Made by a program: the position numbers and the translations under genes. The notes beneath the pieces are model-generated. The model worked only from the letters and a program-made list of their open reading frames with translations. It was not told where the DNA came from and ran no database searches. A DNA stretch of 57,633 nucleotides from Geobacter sp. (GTDB lineage Bacteria; Desulfobacterota; Desulfuromonadia; Geobacterales; DSM-12255). Of this stretch, positions 26,050 to 33,157 are shown piece after piece. The stretch is taken from NCBI GenBank assembly GCA_009886125.1, contig VFJK01000186.1, positions 1 through 57,633 on the forward strand, read 5' to 3'. Position 1 is the stretch's first letter. Every line of letters starts with the position of its first letter.

Positions 26050-27552
26050 ATGAAAAATTCTCTTCTACTCATTATGACGGCATCCATCGCTTTCCAGTTT
26101 CTGGCAGCATTCATGGCGGTCCGTCTGATTTCACTGAGCGGGGCCTTTATCGCCTGGATGTTCCTGGCCGGCGGCTTCATAATCCAGGCAGTACGCCGTA
26201 TCTTCTCACTGCTCAATGTCCTCGCCGGGCAGACGCAAGGGGACTTGACTCTGGAAGTGATGGGTCTGCTTATTTCGATCTTCATGCTCCTGGGAATCTG
26301 GAAGTTCGGTCCGCTTTTCAACGAGATCAACCGCGCTAAGGAGGCAATGCGCGAAAAGCAGGACGAACTGCTGGAAATAAACCTGAAACTTGAGGAGGAG
26401 GCTGCAGAGCGCCAAAAGGCGGAGGAGGCACTTAAGGAGCGTGAGCAGATGTACCGTGCAGTCGCCGACTACAGCTATGGCTGGGAGTACTGGATAGATG
26501 CCGATGGCAGCTTCCGGTACATATCGCCATTCTGCAAAGACGTATGCGGCTATGACCGGGAGGAGTTCTATCGCGACCCACAGTTACTGAAAAAACTTAT
26601 ACACCCTGATGACCGGATGATTTACGAACAACATTTCGAACAGGCTTTTGCCTGTAGTGATTCTGCAGCACCGATAGATTTCCGGATCATAACTCTTGAC
26701 GGACAGGTACGCTGGATCGGCCATGCCTGCCGGCCCGTGTTCGACGCTCACGGAAACCCGAACGGGCGGCGTTCCAGCAACCGTGATATTACCGACCGCA
26801 AGCTTATGGAGCAGCAGCTCCACTCCCTCAATGCCGAGCTTGAAGTGCGGGTAACCCGTCGCACATCCGAGCTGGCCAAGCTCAACAAGGAGCTGGAGAG
26901 TTTCTGCTACTCCATTTCGCATGAGCTGAGAGCCCCGATCGCCCGTCTGGAGGCCTTCAGCAAAGTGTTAACGGAATGTCTCGATGATGCTCAACCTGAT
27001 GAGCTTTCGCACCTTGCCAGCCGGATAGGTGTTTCAAGCATGCGCTTGCGCTCAGTGGTCGATGCCCTTTTGCAGATGAACAGAATTACACGGTCTGAAC
27101 TTGACCTGGAAACGGTCGATGTATCCAAAATATCCCGGCAAATCCTGAACGAACTGCTGGAAGATGCAGAGGATCGTATAATCAGCATTTCTATAGCAAC
27201 CGACCTTGTCATACAGGGAGATCGCTCCCTGTTTGGCATCTGCATGCAGAATCTTCTCGGCAATGCATTCAAATACACGGCCCAAACACCGTATGCGGCT
27301 ATTGAGGTTGGTGAAAGCCGCCTGGAAGAAGCTCCTGTCTATTATGTCAGAGATAATGGCGCCGGATTTGACATGGCCTTTGCCGATAAGCTTTTCGAGC
27401 CGTTCTGTCGTCTGCACAATGACAGTGAATTCGAAGGAAACGGCATCGGGCTGGCAACGGTATACCGCATCATCGAACGTCATGATGGCAGGATCTGGGC
27501 AGAATCAGCACCGGGCAAAGGGGCGACCTTCTACTTCACAATCGGCGAGTAA
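26050..27552 (+). CDS. Membrane PAS-domain sensor histidine kinase
   Basis: 500 residues. Two or three N-terminal hydrophobic segments (about 5-25, 30-48 and 70-90) anchor it in the inner membrane. A coiled coil (95-135) leads to a PAS domain (about 135-255) with an EYWIDADGSFRYISPFC start and a PAC-like end at RSSNRDITDRK. The phospho-acceptor motif is SISHELRAPIARLEAF. The ATPase domain has an intact N-box (NLLGNAFKYT), DNGAGF and GNGIGLATV. A receiver gene begins three bases after the stop, so the pair should be one signalling unit. The signal sensed is unknown. Confidence 0.9.
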   Translation: MKNSLLLIMTASIAFQFLAAFMAVRLISLSGAFIAWMFLAGGFIIQAVRRIFSLLNVLAGQTQGDLTLEVMGLLISIFMLLGIWKFGPLFNEINRAKEAMREKQDELLEINLKLEEEAAERQKAEEALKEREQMYRAVADYSYGWEYWIDADGSFRYISPFCKDVCGYDREEFYRDPQLLKKLIHPDDRMIYEQHFEQAFACSDSAAPIDFRIITLDGQVRWIGHACRPVFDAHGNPNGRRSSNRDITDRKLMEQQLHSLNAELEVRVTRRTSELAKLNKELESFCYSISHELRAPIARLEAFSKVLTECLDDAQPDELSHLASRIGVSSMRLRSVVDALLQMNRITRSELDLETVDVSKISRQILNELLEDAEDRIISISIATDLVIQGDRSLFGICMQNLLGNAFKYTAQTPYAAIEVGESRLEEAPVYYVRDNGAGFDMAFADKLFEPFCRLHNDSEFEGNGIGLATVYRIIERHDGRIWAESAPGKGATFYFTIGE

Positions 27553-27555
27553 ATA

Positions 27556-27969
27556 ATGACAGTAAGATTGAGCGACATATCCGTATTGCTGATCGAAGAC
27601 AACTGCGATGATGAGTGGCTTGCCAGATGGGTCATGAAGAAGATCGGCATCACTGATGTCACTATTGCCCACGATGGGCAGGAGGCATTGCTCATGCTGC
27701 ACGGCGATGACCCGAATGGCATTCGAAAAAGCTGTTCACCGGATATCATCATTCTTGACCTGAGGCTTCCGAAGATCGACGGCCTTGAAGTTTTGAAACA
27801 GATACGTCAAGTCGACCGGACAAAAAACAGCACCGTTATTATCCTGACTTCTTCAGAGGATCCCGATGACAAAGAGGTCTGCAGAAAACTTGGAGTGACT
27901 GCTTTTTTTGTCAAACCGCTATCGAAAGAAGCCCTTATGAAGTTGAATCTCTTCCCGGCCGCCCTCTAA
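27556..27969 (+). CDS. Receiver-only response regulator (Rcp1/CheY-like)
   Basis: 137 residues, a single receiver domain: VLLIEDNCDDEWLARW at the start, phospho-acceptor D in IIILDLRLPKIDG, switch threonine in ILTSSEDPDDK, and lysine in FFVKPLS. The DN-DDE start and the insertion after the second strand resemble Rcp1-type partners of phytochrome and PAS kinases. It is coupled to the kinase gene just upstream. No output domain. Confidence 0.9.
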   Translation: MTVRLSDISVLLIEDNCDDEWLARWVMKKIGITDVTIAHDGQEALLMLHGDDPNGIRKSCSPDIIILDLRLPKIDGLEVLKQIRQVDRTKNSTVIILTSSEDPDDKEVCRKLGVTAFFVKPLSKEALMKLNLFPAAL

Positions 27970-28000
27970 GCCTAATTCTCATCTCAACCGGACAGCAGAC

Positions 28001-28291
28001 TCACGAACAGCAACTGCCCCCCGGTGCACGCAGCTTCCGCTCCTGCAGCCATTCGCTGATCATGCCTGAGGCGCAACCGACTCCGGCATCTACAAAGATA
28101 GCTTTTACCGGACAGTTGAGGGCGCAGGCTCCGCACTCCATGCAGGCATCCCTGTCACTAACTGATGCTTTCTTGCCCGCCAAAGTGAACACCTGGTGAG
28201 GACAGACCTCAAAACAGCGACCACACCCTATGCAGGCTGCCTGGTCGAGTTTCAGTGTGGCAACGTTTTCCAGGTAGCGAAAACCTTTCAT
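28001..28291 (-). CDS. hgcB: HgcB, ferredoxin of the mercury methylation pair
   Basis: 96 residues with two [4Fe-4S] sites: C20, C23, C26, C30 and C50, C53, C56, C60. The second begins with CMECGAC, the motif (C(M/I)ECGAC) that distinguishes HgcB from ordinary ferredoxins. The other HgcB-specific cysteines are also present: C73 in GVGCA and the vicinal C94-C95 near the C-terminus. HgcB is thought to reduce the HgcA corrinoid and hand over Hg(II). GGGAG precedes the ATG. It starts 41 bases after the hgcA stop, in the same operon. Confidence 0.95.
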   Translation of the reverse strand: MKGFRYLENVATLKLDQAACIGCGRCFEVCPHQVFTLAGKKASVSDRDACMECGACALNCPVKAIFVDAGVGCASGMISEWLQERKLRAPGGSCCS

Positions 28292-28332
28292 ACCATCTCC
28301 CTATTTTTCGTCTCACGCCGTGATCACGGAAA

Positions 28333-29490
28333 CTATGGCAGAAATCTTCCCGCCAGCAGCAACACGATCCCGGTCAGCAGCGCCACCCCGATGACAGGCA
28401 GTGCGAGGCGCATCTCCTTCTTAACCCCGGAACGTGACGTAAAGGGAGTGCAGCCGGTAAAGTTCAGCGTGTAGAATGCACTGATCGCCGGCAGAGCCAG
28501 AAAGACAGCCGCAATAATCCATCCGCTCCAGACATCTTTTCCGGCAAGCAGATAGAATGCTCCGCTCCACAGTAGACCTGCCTCGGCCCCCTTGAAGGCA
28601 AAACTCCTTCCCGGCAGCCAGGGGAGGAGGAGCGGCCCAAGCACGAGTCCTGTCAGTGCCGCACCGGTCCAGGCGCACAGTGCCGATATCCCGGCAGCGG
28701 GGTTGCCCACTACCGCTACAACAAGCAGCGCAGCAAGCCCTATGCCGGCAATCTGCCTGAGAGCCAGAACAAGTTCAACCGGGATCAATACCAGCCGCTC
28801 GTAAAAAGTAAATGTCAGTTCACGCATCGCCGCTCTGGTCGCCATGCCGCCATCAAGATACTCCGGCAGGTCTTCTGCTCTGATCGTGGCGTAGCTGACG
28901 CTGAAACCGCTGCGCCGGGCTACTTCACTGGCAGATACACCAGGCGCCCCAAGGATCGGGAGGATCACCCGGCGATGGCTGACAACCTGCGTCAGCCCGC
29001 TTGCGGCGATCCGCCGCACCAGTTCTCCGGTTCCGAAAGTTCCCTTGCCGGCCGCACACCAGACATTGATGCCGTAGGTCTCAAGCACCAACAGCCAGAC
29101 GTTACGCCCGGCCAGCGAACGACGCACCAGGTCGTAACTCATTTTATAGTTGGCGGTCACCAGCACCGGATCGTTTCCAGCCGGATTGCCGATGGCGTAA
29201 AGGCCGGGCGGGACCATGTAGTTCATCCGACCGAGCCCCCAGCGTGCCTTGCAAGCGCCGAACCGGTCGGAAAAGTCGAGCTGCGATGAAATCCGCGCCA
29301 CCCTTCCCGCACCGGTTTCCAACCAACCCAGAAATCCCGGGACTTTTTCAGTTATCTCTCCGCCGCCGGCGGATGTCGGAGGCCCTCAGCAGGGGGGCTT
29401 GTCCAGACCGTTGTCAGGACCACCGGCACAGGCAGCAGGAATGATCATTTTTTTCCTGGCTGTTACCTTTCTGACTTCTTTGATGTTCAT
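28333..29490 (-). CDS. hgcA: HgcA, corrinoid mercury methyltransferase; probable selenoprotein read through TGA
   Basis: The HgcA core is unmistakable: NVWCAAGKGTFGT, whose cysteine is the lower-axial cobalt ligand, a preceding VPPGLYAIGNP, and about five C-terminal membrane helices with NFTGCTPFTS. The core frame is open only back to a TGA at 29386-29388, and between it and the conserved body there is no ATG or GTG, only a TTG at 29322 with a poor ribosome binding site. Upstream of the TGA the same frame continues 34 codons to an ATG at 29490 with GAGGTGG before it, ending PPC-TGA-GPP. A 6-bp hairpin with GGC loop sits 12 bases after TGA. I therefore annotate 385 residues with Sec35 and the ligand cysteine at about 145. 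Alternative: a separate 34-residue peptide and a TTG-started HgcA of 329 residues. Confidence 0.85.
29359..29373 (-). promoter_or_regulatory. Candidate bacterial SECIS hairpin in hgcA
   Basis: On the minus strand TCCGCC-GGC-GGCGGA forms a six-pair stem with a three-base loop whose first two bases are G. The loop begins 18 bases after the TGA at 29386-29388. This lies inside the published bacterial SECIS rules as I remember them (apical loop 16-37 bases after UGA, a G in the first two loop positions). Confidence 0.55.
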
Positions 29491-29509
29491 GGCACCACCT
29501 CAACGATAT

Positions 29510-29992
29510 TTAATTGCAGCATGCAACTTTTTCTTTCTGCCGGGCATCAGCATGATCTCCCTTTTTCAAGGCGTTGTTCAGAAGCCCCAGCGACCTGACC
29601 ACCGTTTCACGCTCAAATGCCGTCATGGAAGAGAATATCCGCTCGATCCTGCCTGCCATGTATCGGTCGATTCTCCCCATGACCTCATCTCCTGAAGGGG
29701 TCAGACCCAACAGGTTCACCCTCCGGTCTTCTGAAGCCACACGCCTGACGATCAGCCCCTTTTCCTCAAGACTTTTGGCCTGGCGGCTGAAGGTGGTGAT
29801 ATCCATACCCAGCTCTTCTGCTACCTGCTGCATAGAGGGGTTCCCTGCCCTTCTGACCTCGAACAGGATATGCCCCTGGGCCATGGACACCTGCTCGCCA
29901 CAGCATTCGTCGCAACAGGATGCATTAAGGAGCCCGAACCGACGCGCGAATAACTGCAACTCTTCCCTGACGGAATTCATTTCTTTCTTCAT
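29510..29992 (-). CDS. MarR-family regulator with cysteine clusters, upstream of hgcAB
   Basis: 160 residues. The winged helix-turn-helix is typical MarR: SMQQVAEELGMDITTFSRQAKSLEEKGLI then EDRRVNLLGLTPSG. Two Cys clusters stand out: C26, C27, C30, C31 (CCDECC) just before the DNA-binding core, and C158-C159 at the C-terminus. Such clusters suit sensing of thiophilic metals or metalloids. The hgcA ATG lies only 19 bases after its stop, so it is probably co-transcribed with hgcAB. Near-identical palindromes precede this gene (30013) and hgcA (29512), suggesting autoregulation and control of hgcA. Known hgcAB-linked regulators are mostly ArsR type; MarR is less usual. The ribosome binding site is weak. 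Confidence 0.88.
   Translation of the reverse strand: MKKEMNSVREELQLFARRFGLLNASCCDECCGEQVSMAQGHILFEVRRAGNPSMQQVAEELGMDITTFSRQAKSLEEKGLIVRRVASEDRRVNLLGLTPSGDEVMGRIDRYMAGRIERIFSSMTAFERETVVRSLGLLNNALKKGDHADARQKEKVACCN
29512..29528. promoter_or_regulatory. MarR-operator-like palindrome before hgcA
   Basis: AATTGCA-GCA-TGCAACT, one half-site base away from the perfect palindrome at 30013. It overlaps the last codons of the marR gene and lies about 22 bases upstream of the hgcA ATG. Confidence 0.55.
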
Positions 29993-30012
29993 AGGCTGAG
30001 TTTAATTATTTT

Positions 30013-30029
30013 AGTTGCAATATGCAACT
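30013..30029. promoter_or_regulatory. Palindromic operator upstream of the marR-hgcA-hgcB operon
   Basis: AGTTGCA-ATA-TGCAACT is a perfect 17-base inverted repeat about 20 bases before the marR ATG, within the likely core promoter. A half-site TGCAACT recurs at 30129-30135. It is the natural candidate for binding by the MarR protein. Confidence 0.65.
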
Positions 30030-30168
30030 GTTATTTTACAAGGGCGCTGTATCCAAGCTTTGACAATCCTGTCGACCTCCTCTCCTTTAATTCGCTTTTG
30101 CAATCAAGATGATATTTATCAACTTGAATGCAACTTGGAATAACCACCTTTTTCAGATTTTGTACCAC

Positions 30169-30212
30169 TTGACAATTTAAACACTCATTGCTATATGATT
30201 ATATAATCATAT
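30169..30212 (+). promoter_or_regulatory. arsR promoter with 20-base perfect palindromic operator
   Basis: TTGACA (30169-30174) and TATATG (30192-30197) are spaced by 17 bases. The perfect palindrome ATATGATTATATAATCATAT (30193-30212) overlaps the -10 box and start point, exactly where ArsR/SmtB repressors bind. It precedes the ArsR gene at 30230. Confidence 0.75.
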
Positions 30213-30229
30213 TTGAATGGAGCAGACAC

Positions 30230-30553
30230 ATGAGTTCAGCCGCCAATTATCTTGCCGATGTCCTGAAATCCCTTTCCCAGCCGACCAGACTGAAGATAAT
30301 CGACTTCCTGCGCGCCGGCGAGCGATGCGTCTGCGAGATCTTTCCGGCTATTGACGAGGAGCAGTCCAACACCTCCCGCCACCTTACCTCCATGCAGACT
30401 CACGGCATCCTTTCGCGCCGCAAGGAAGGGGTGAAGATCTACTACGCGGTCAAGCACCCGGAGGTCTTCGAGATCATCGACCGGGCGGAAGAAATTGTAA
30501 AACTAGAGATCGATTTCAGAAGCGGCGTCATCAAAGAATCAGAGCGGGGTTGA
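30230..30553 (+). CDS. ArsR/SmtB-family metalloregulator
   Basis: 107 residues from the ATG at 30230 (GGAG 8 bases upstream; a longer frame starts inside the promoter). Winged helix: SQPTRLKIIDFLRAGERCVCEI, then EEQSNTSRHLTSMQTHGIL. C33 and C35 form the CVC motif at the alpha-3 metal site of arsenic/antimony or lead/cadmium sensors. It should repress its own promoter through the overlapping palindrome and be released by a thiophilic metal. The thioredoxin and CcdA genes follow immediately, so these are probably its regulon. Confidence 0.93.
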   Translation: MSSAANYLADVLKSLSQPTRLKIIDFLRAGERCVCEIFPAIDEEQSNTSRHLTSMQTHGILSRRKEGVKIYYAVKHPEVFEIIDRAEEIVKLEIDFRSGVIKESERG

Positions 30554-30554
30554 C

Positions 30555-30953
30555 ATGCTGAAGCAGTTTGCTGAGCTCCTCACCTTTACCTTACTCCTGT
30601 CCCTGCTGGCTGCTGCCACCGCCTATGCCGAACTCCCCTCAGCTTCAGCCACGGTCGTCAATCAGGCCCTTGCTTCCGGAAGGCCGGCAGTTATCGACCT
30701 GGGAGCCCGCACCTGTATCCCCTGCAAGAAAATGGCGCCGATCCTTGAAAGCCTTTCCAGAGAGTACAATGGCAGAGCAAACATCCTTTTCATCGACGTC
30801 CATAAAGACAGTGCCGCTGCCGACAGATTCAGGATACGGATGATCCCGACGCAGATCTTCTTTGACGCAAAAGGGAAAGAGGTCAGCCGTCACATCGGCT
30901 TCATGGATAAAGCAGATATTCTCAAGGAACTAAAAAGCGCAGGCTTGAAATGA
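30555..30953 (+). CDS. Exported thioredoxin-family protein
   Basis: 132 residues: signal peptide (cleavage near AYAELP), then a thioredoxin fold with active-site C54-I-P-C57 and cis-proline in MIPTQIFF. It starts one base after the arsR stop and overlaps the ccdA start by four bases (ATGA). CcdA probably supplies it with electrons across the membrane, so it acts as a periplasmic thiol reductant, perhaps protecting proteins or keeping metal-binding thiols reduced during metal exposure. Confidence 0.9.
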   Translation: MLKQFAELLTFTLLLSLLAAATAYAELPSASATVVNQALASGRPAVIDLGARTCIPCKKMAPILESLSREYNGRANILFIDVHKDSAAADRFRIRMIPTQIFFDAKGKEVSRHIGFMDKADILKELKSAGLK

Positions 30954-31636
30954 CCTTCCTCAACAACATCGAACAGCTCGTTGCGGCCTACCCGCTGCTG
31001 GCTTTTGGCGCAGTCTTTCTGGCCGGAGTGCTCTCTTCCGCCTCGCCATGTGTACTGGCGACCATTCCGCTGGTAGTCGGCTTTGTCGGCGGCTACAGCG
31101 ATGGTGACCGCTGGAAGGCCTTTCGCTACTCCCTGACCTTTATCCTCGGCCTCTCACTCACCTTCACCGCCTTTGGCGCTGCAGCTGCTCTGCTGGGGAC
31201 CATGTTCGGCACCCTCGGTGGCCCATGGTATCTGCTCGCCGGAATCATAGCGCTGGTCATGGGTGGGCAGTTGATGGGGCTCTACCAAATACGCCTCCCC
31301 ATAACGCGTGAATTTAAACCGAAACGTGACGGTCTGGTCGGCTCATTTCTGCTGGGGCTTTTCTTCGGTGCAGTCTCCTCACCCTGTGCCACTCCGGTAC
31401 TGGTGGTGCTGCTGACCGTCGTTGCCGGCAAAGGGCAGGTGCTGTACGGCATCACTCTCCTCTTCACCTACGCCATCGGCCACAGCCTGCTGATGCTGTT
31501 TGCCGGCACCTTCACCGGGTTTGTGGAAGGTTTTGTCAAGGCCCGCGGTGTGGTTGACTTTTCTCTCTGGGCCAAGCGGGTCAGTGGAGGAGTAGTCGCT
31601 GCAGTCGGAGTCTGGTTTATCTGGAGTGCTTTCTGA
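30950..31636 (+). CDS. ccdA: CcdA/DsbD-type transmembrane thiol electron carrier
   Basis: 228 residues with six membrane helices. The paired cysteines of CcdA are present in LSSASPCVLATIP and AVSSPCATPVLVV. The family moves electrons from cytoplasmic thioredoxin to periplasmic thioredoxin-like partners. The coupled thioredoxin gene upstream is the evident partner. In this ArsR-controlled setting the system looks dedicated to metal stress rather than general cytochrome c maturation. Confidence 0.93.
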   Translation: MTFLNNIEQLVAAYPLLAFGAVFLAGVLSSASPCVLATIPLVVGFVGGYSDGDRWKAFRYSLTFILGLSLTFTAFGAAAALLGTMFGTLGGPWYLLAGIIALVMGGQLMGLYQIRLPITREFKPKRDGLVGSFLLGLFFGAVSSPCATPVLVVLLTVVAGKGQVLYGITLLFTYAIGHSLLMLFAGTFTGFVEGFVKARGVVDFSLWAKRVSGGVVAAVGVWFIWSAF

Positions 31637-31688
31637 CGCATCGTAAACTTACGATTCTATTGCCAACCTCTGCATAAAATGATATTAG

Positions 31689-31702
31689 CATATTCGAATA
31701 TG
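31689..31702. promoter_or_regulatory. Palindromic operator of the second arsR gene
   Basis: CATATTCGAATATG is a perfect 14-base palindrome ending 14 bases before the ATG at 31717, in AT-rich sequence. It resembles ArsR-family operators in position and AT-rich arms but differs from the one at 30193, suggesting separate specificity. Confidence 0.6.
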
Positions 31703-31716
31703 ATATGGAGGTATTC

Positions 31717-32085
31717 ATGGACTTCGATACAGCAAACCAATGGTCTGACCTACTTAAGGCTCTCGCCCATCCAACACGTCTTCAGATTATGTCCGAGCTG
31801 CTAAAAGGCACCAAGTGCGTTACCGACATACAGGATATTCTGCCGGCATCCCAGTCGAACATTTCCCAGCATTTGACCGTGCTGCGGAATGCCCGTCTGG
31901 TGGACTTTGCCCAGGATGGTTCCCAACGCTGTTACTACGTGAGCCGACCCCGAATGGCTTCAGCAGTCATTGCCCTGCTTGAAGAGGGTGAACCGATCAT
32001 CCGCAAGACCAGGGAGGAGATCAGACTGCACGGGCACACGACAAACGGGAAATGCTGTGCCGAAAAACAGGAGTCGGATTTATGA
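31717..32085 (+). CDS. Second ArsR-family regulator
   Basis: 122 residues from the ATG at 31717, just after GGAGGT (spacing is short, four bases; an in-frame ATG at 31705 overlaps that site and is the alternative). Winged helix: AHPTRLQIMSELLKGTKCVTDI, then SQSNISQHLTVLRNARLV. Only one cysteine (C34) lies in the alpha-3 region; a C-terminal GKCC provides two more, so the metal site differs from that of the first ArsR. Its stop overlaps the methyltransferase start (ATGA), so it probably controls the genes that follow. Confidence 0.9.
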   Translation: MDFDTANQWSDLLKALAHPTRLQIMSELLKGTKCVTDIQDILPASQSNISQHLTVLRNARLVDFAQDGSQRCYYVSRPRMASAVIALLEEGEPIIRKTREEIRLHGHTTNGKCCAEKQESDL

Positions 32086-32660
32086 AAGTTCGCGACAGTG
32101 GTATGCCTGATGAAGAGATGTGGACCGGGTTTTTCGATCCGGCCAAGGTCCTTGCAGTTTTCTGCCTCGACCGGGGAGTACTTGATCTGGTCGAATTCGG
32201 CTGCGGCTATGGAACCTTTACCCTGGCAGCCGCCGGCCTCGCTGATGGAACTGTTTATGCTTTGGACATCGAGCCGGAGATGGTGGAGGTAGTCCGGCAA
32301 AAATGCGCCGAAGCCGGCATCACCAATGTGCAGGCAGAGGTGCGCGATTTTGTGGCCGAGGGGACCGGGCTGGGTAACAACTCCATGGATGTGGCTCTGC
32401 TCTTCAACATCCTGCACCATGAAGAGCCGGTAGCCATGATGAAAGAAGCCTTGCGCGTACTCAAGCCGAACGGCATGCTGGCGGTCATCCACTGGAACTA
32501 TGCCCCGACAACGCCGCGCGGACCGGCCATGGAGATTCGTCCCCGACCGGAACAGTGCATCGACTGGGGGAAAGAAGCCGGCTTCCGCTTCAGCGATAAA
32601 AACCGCTTTGATCTGCCGCCGTACCACTACGGGCTGCTCTTCAGGAAGCCTTTTACCTGA
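32082..32660 (+). CDS. Class I SAM-dependent methyltransferase in arsR operon
   Basis: 192 residues from the ATG at 32082, overlapping the arsR stop by four bases with AGGAG upstream. SAM-binding motif I is LVEFGCGYGTFTLAAA; motif II VYALDIEPEMVEVV follows, with a post-motif LLFNILHHEEP. The C-terminus ends PPYHYGLLFRKPF. It lacks the three spaced cysteines expected of arsenite methyltransferase ArsM, so the substrate is unknown. Position after ArsR suggests a metal or metalloid link, by inference only. Confidence 0.85.
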   Translation: MKVRDSGMPDEEMWTGFFDPAKVLAVFCLDRGVLDLVEFGCGYGTFTLAAAGLADGTVYALDIEPEMVEVVRQKCAEAGITNVQAEVRDFVAEGTGLGNNSMDVALLFNILHHEEPVAMMKEALRVLKPNGMLAVIHWNYAPTTPRGPAMEIRPRPEQCIDWGKEAGFRFSDKNRFDLPPYHYGLLFRKPFT

Positions 32661-32721
32661 TGAGCTCCTTGCTGCCCGTGAGGCAGCCGAGAACCACAAT
32701 GACCAAGAGAGGGAGACAGAG

Positions 32722-33051
32722 ATGAAGGTAGGAATCATACGTTGTCAGTTGACTGAGGATATGTGCCCCGGCAGCACCGATTTCAAGGTCGCCAGGGAAG
32801 GGACATTGGCCTTCGAAAAGACCGGTCCGGTGGAGATCATCGGCTTTCTCTCGTGCGGTGGCTGCTCCGGCAAGAAAGCTGTCACCAGGGCCAGGATGAT
32901 GGTTGACCGGGGTGCAGAAGCAATCGTGTTTGCCTCCTGCATGAAGAACGGCAACCCGATCGGGTACCCTTGCCCGCATTTTGCGGCCATCAAGGGGGCT
33001 GTTGAAAAGAAACTGGGGGCAGAGACGAAGATTATCAACTGGACTCATTGA
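32722..33051 (+). CDS. CGGC-domain small metal-binding-type protein
   Basis: 109 residues from the ATG at 32722 with GGGAG upstream; a longer frame overlapping the methyltransferase is a shadow. It starts MKVGIIRCQLTEDMCPGS and contains FLSCGGCSGKKA, the signature of the CGGC-domain family, plus C73 and C83. Members are thought to bind metal or be redox active, but no reaction is established to my knowledge. It sits in a metal-stress gene run, after an ArsR and methyltransferase. Confidence 0.85.
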   Translation: MKVGIIRCQLTEDMCPGSTDFKVAREGTLAFEKTGPVEIIGFLSCGGCSGKKAVTRARMMVDRGAEAIVFASCMKNGNPIGYPCPHFAAIKGAVEKKLGAETKIINWTH

Positions 33052-33157
33052 GTTGTGCCCTGCCAACTTTGAGACAAGGTACGATAAGGTTGCGGCTCTG
33101 GCACATAACTACCGGGCATTGGGCAAACAGGAAGAAGTCGTCGTTAAGGAGTAATGC
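33052..33157 (+). other. Spacer with possible 30-residue coding remnant
   Basis: In one frame 33055-33154 reads about 30 protein-like residues (ANFETRYDKVAALAHNYRAL then GKQEEVVVKE) ending TAA just before the next gene. Only a TTG could start it, and no good ribosome binding site precedes it. It may be a very small gene or the tail of a lost one. Confidence 0.25.

Noticed and set aside
32082-32660. Arsenite methyltransferase (ArsM) identity for the ArsR-linked methyltransferase
   Set aside because: The spaced cysteines needed to bind As(III) are not present.
33049-33072. Selenocysteine readthrough at the CGGC gene stop (TGA)
   Set aside because: A second in-frame TGA follows seven codons later and no suitable hairpin is seen, so ordinary termination is likely.
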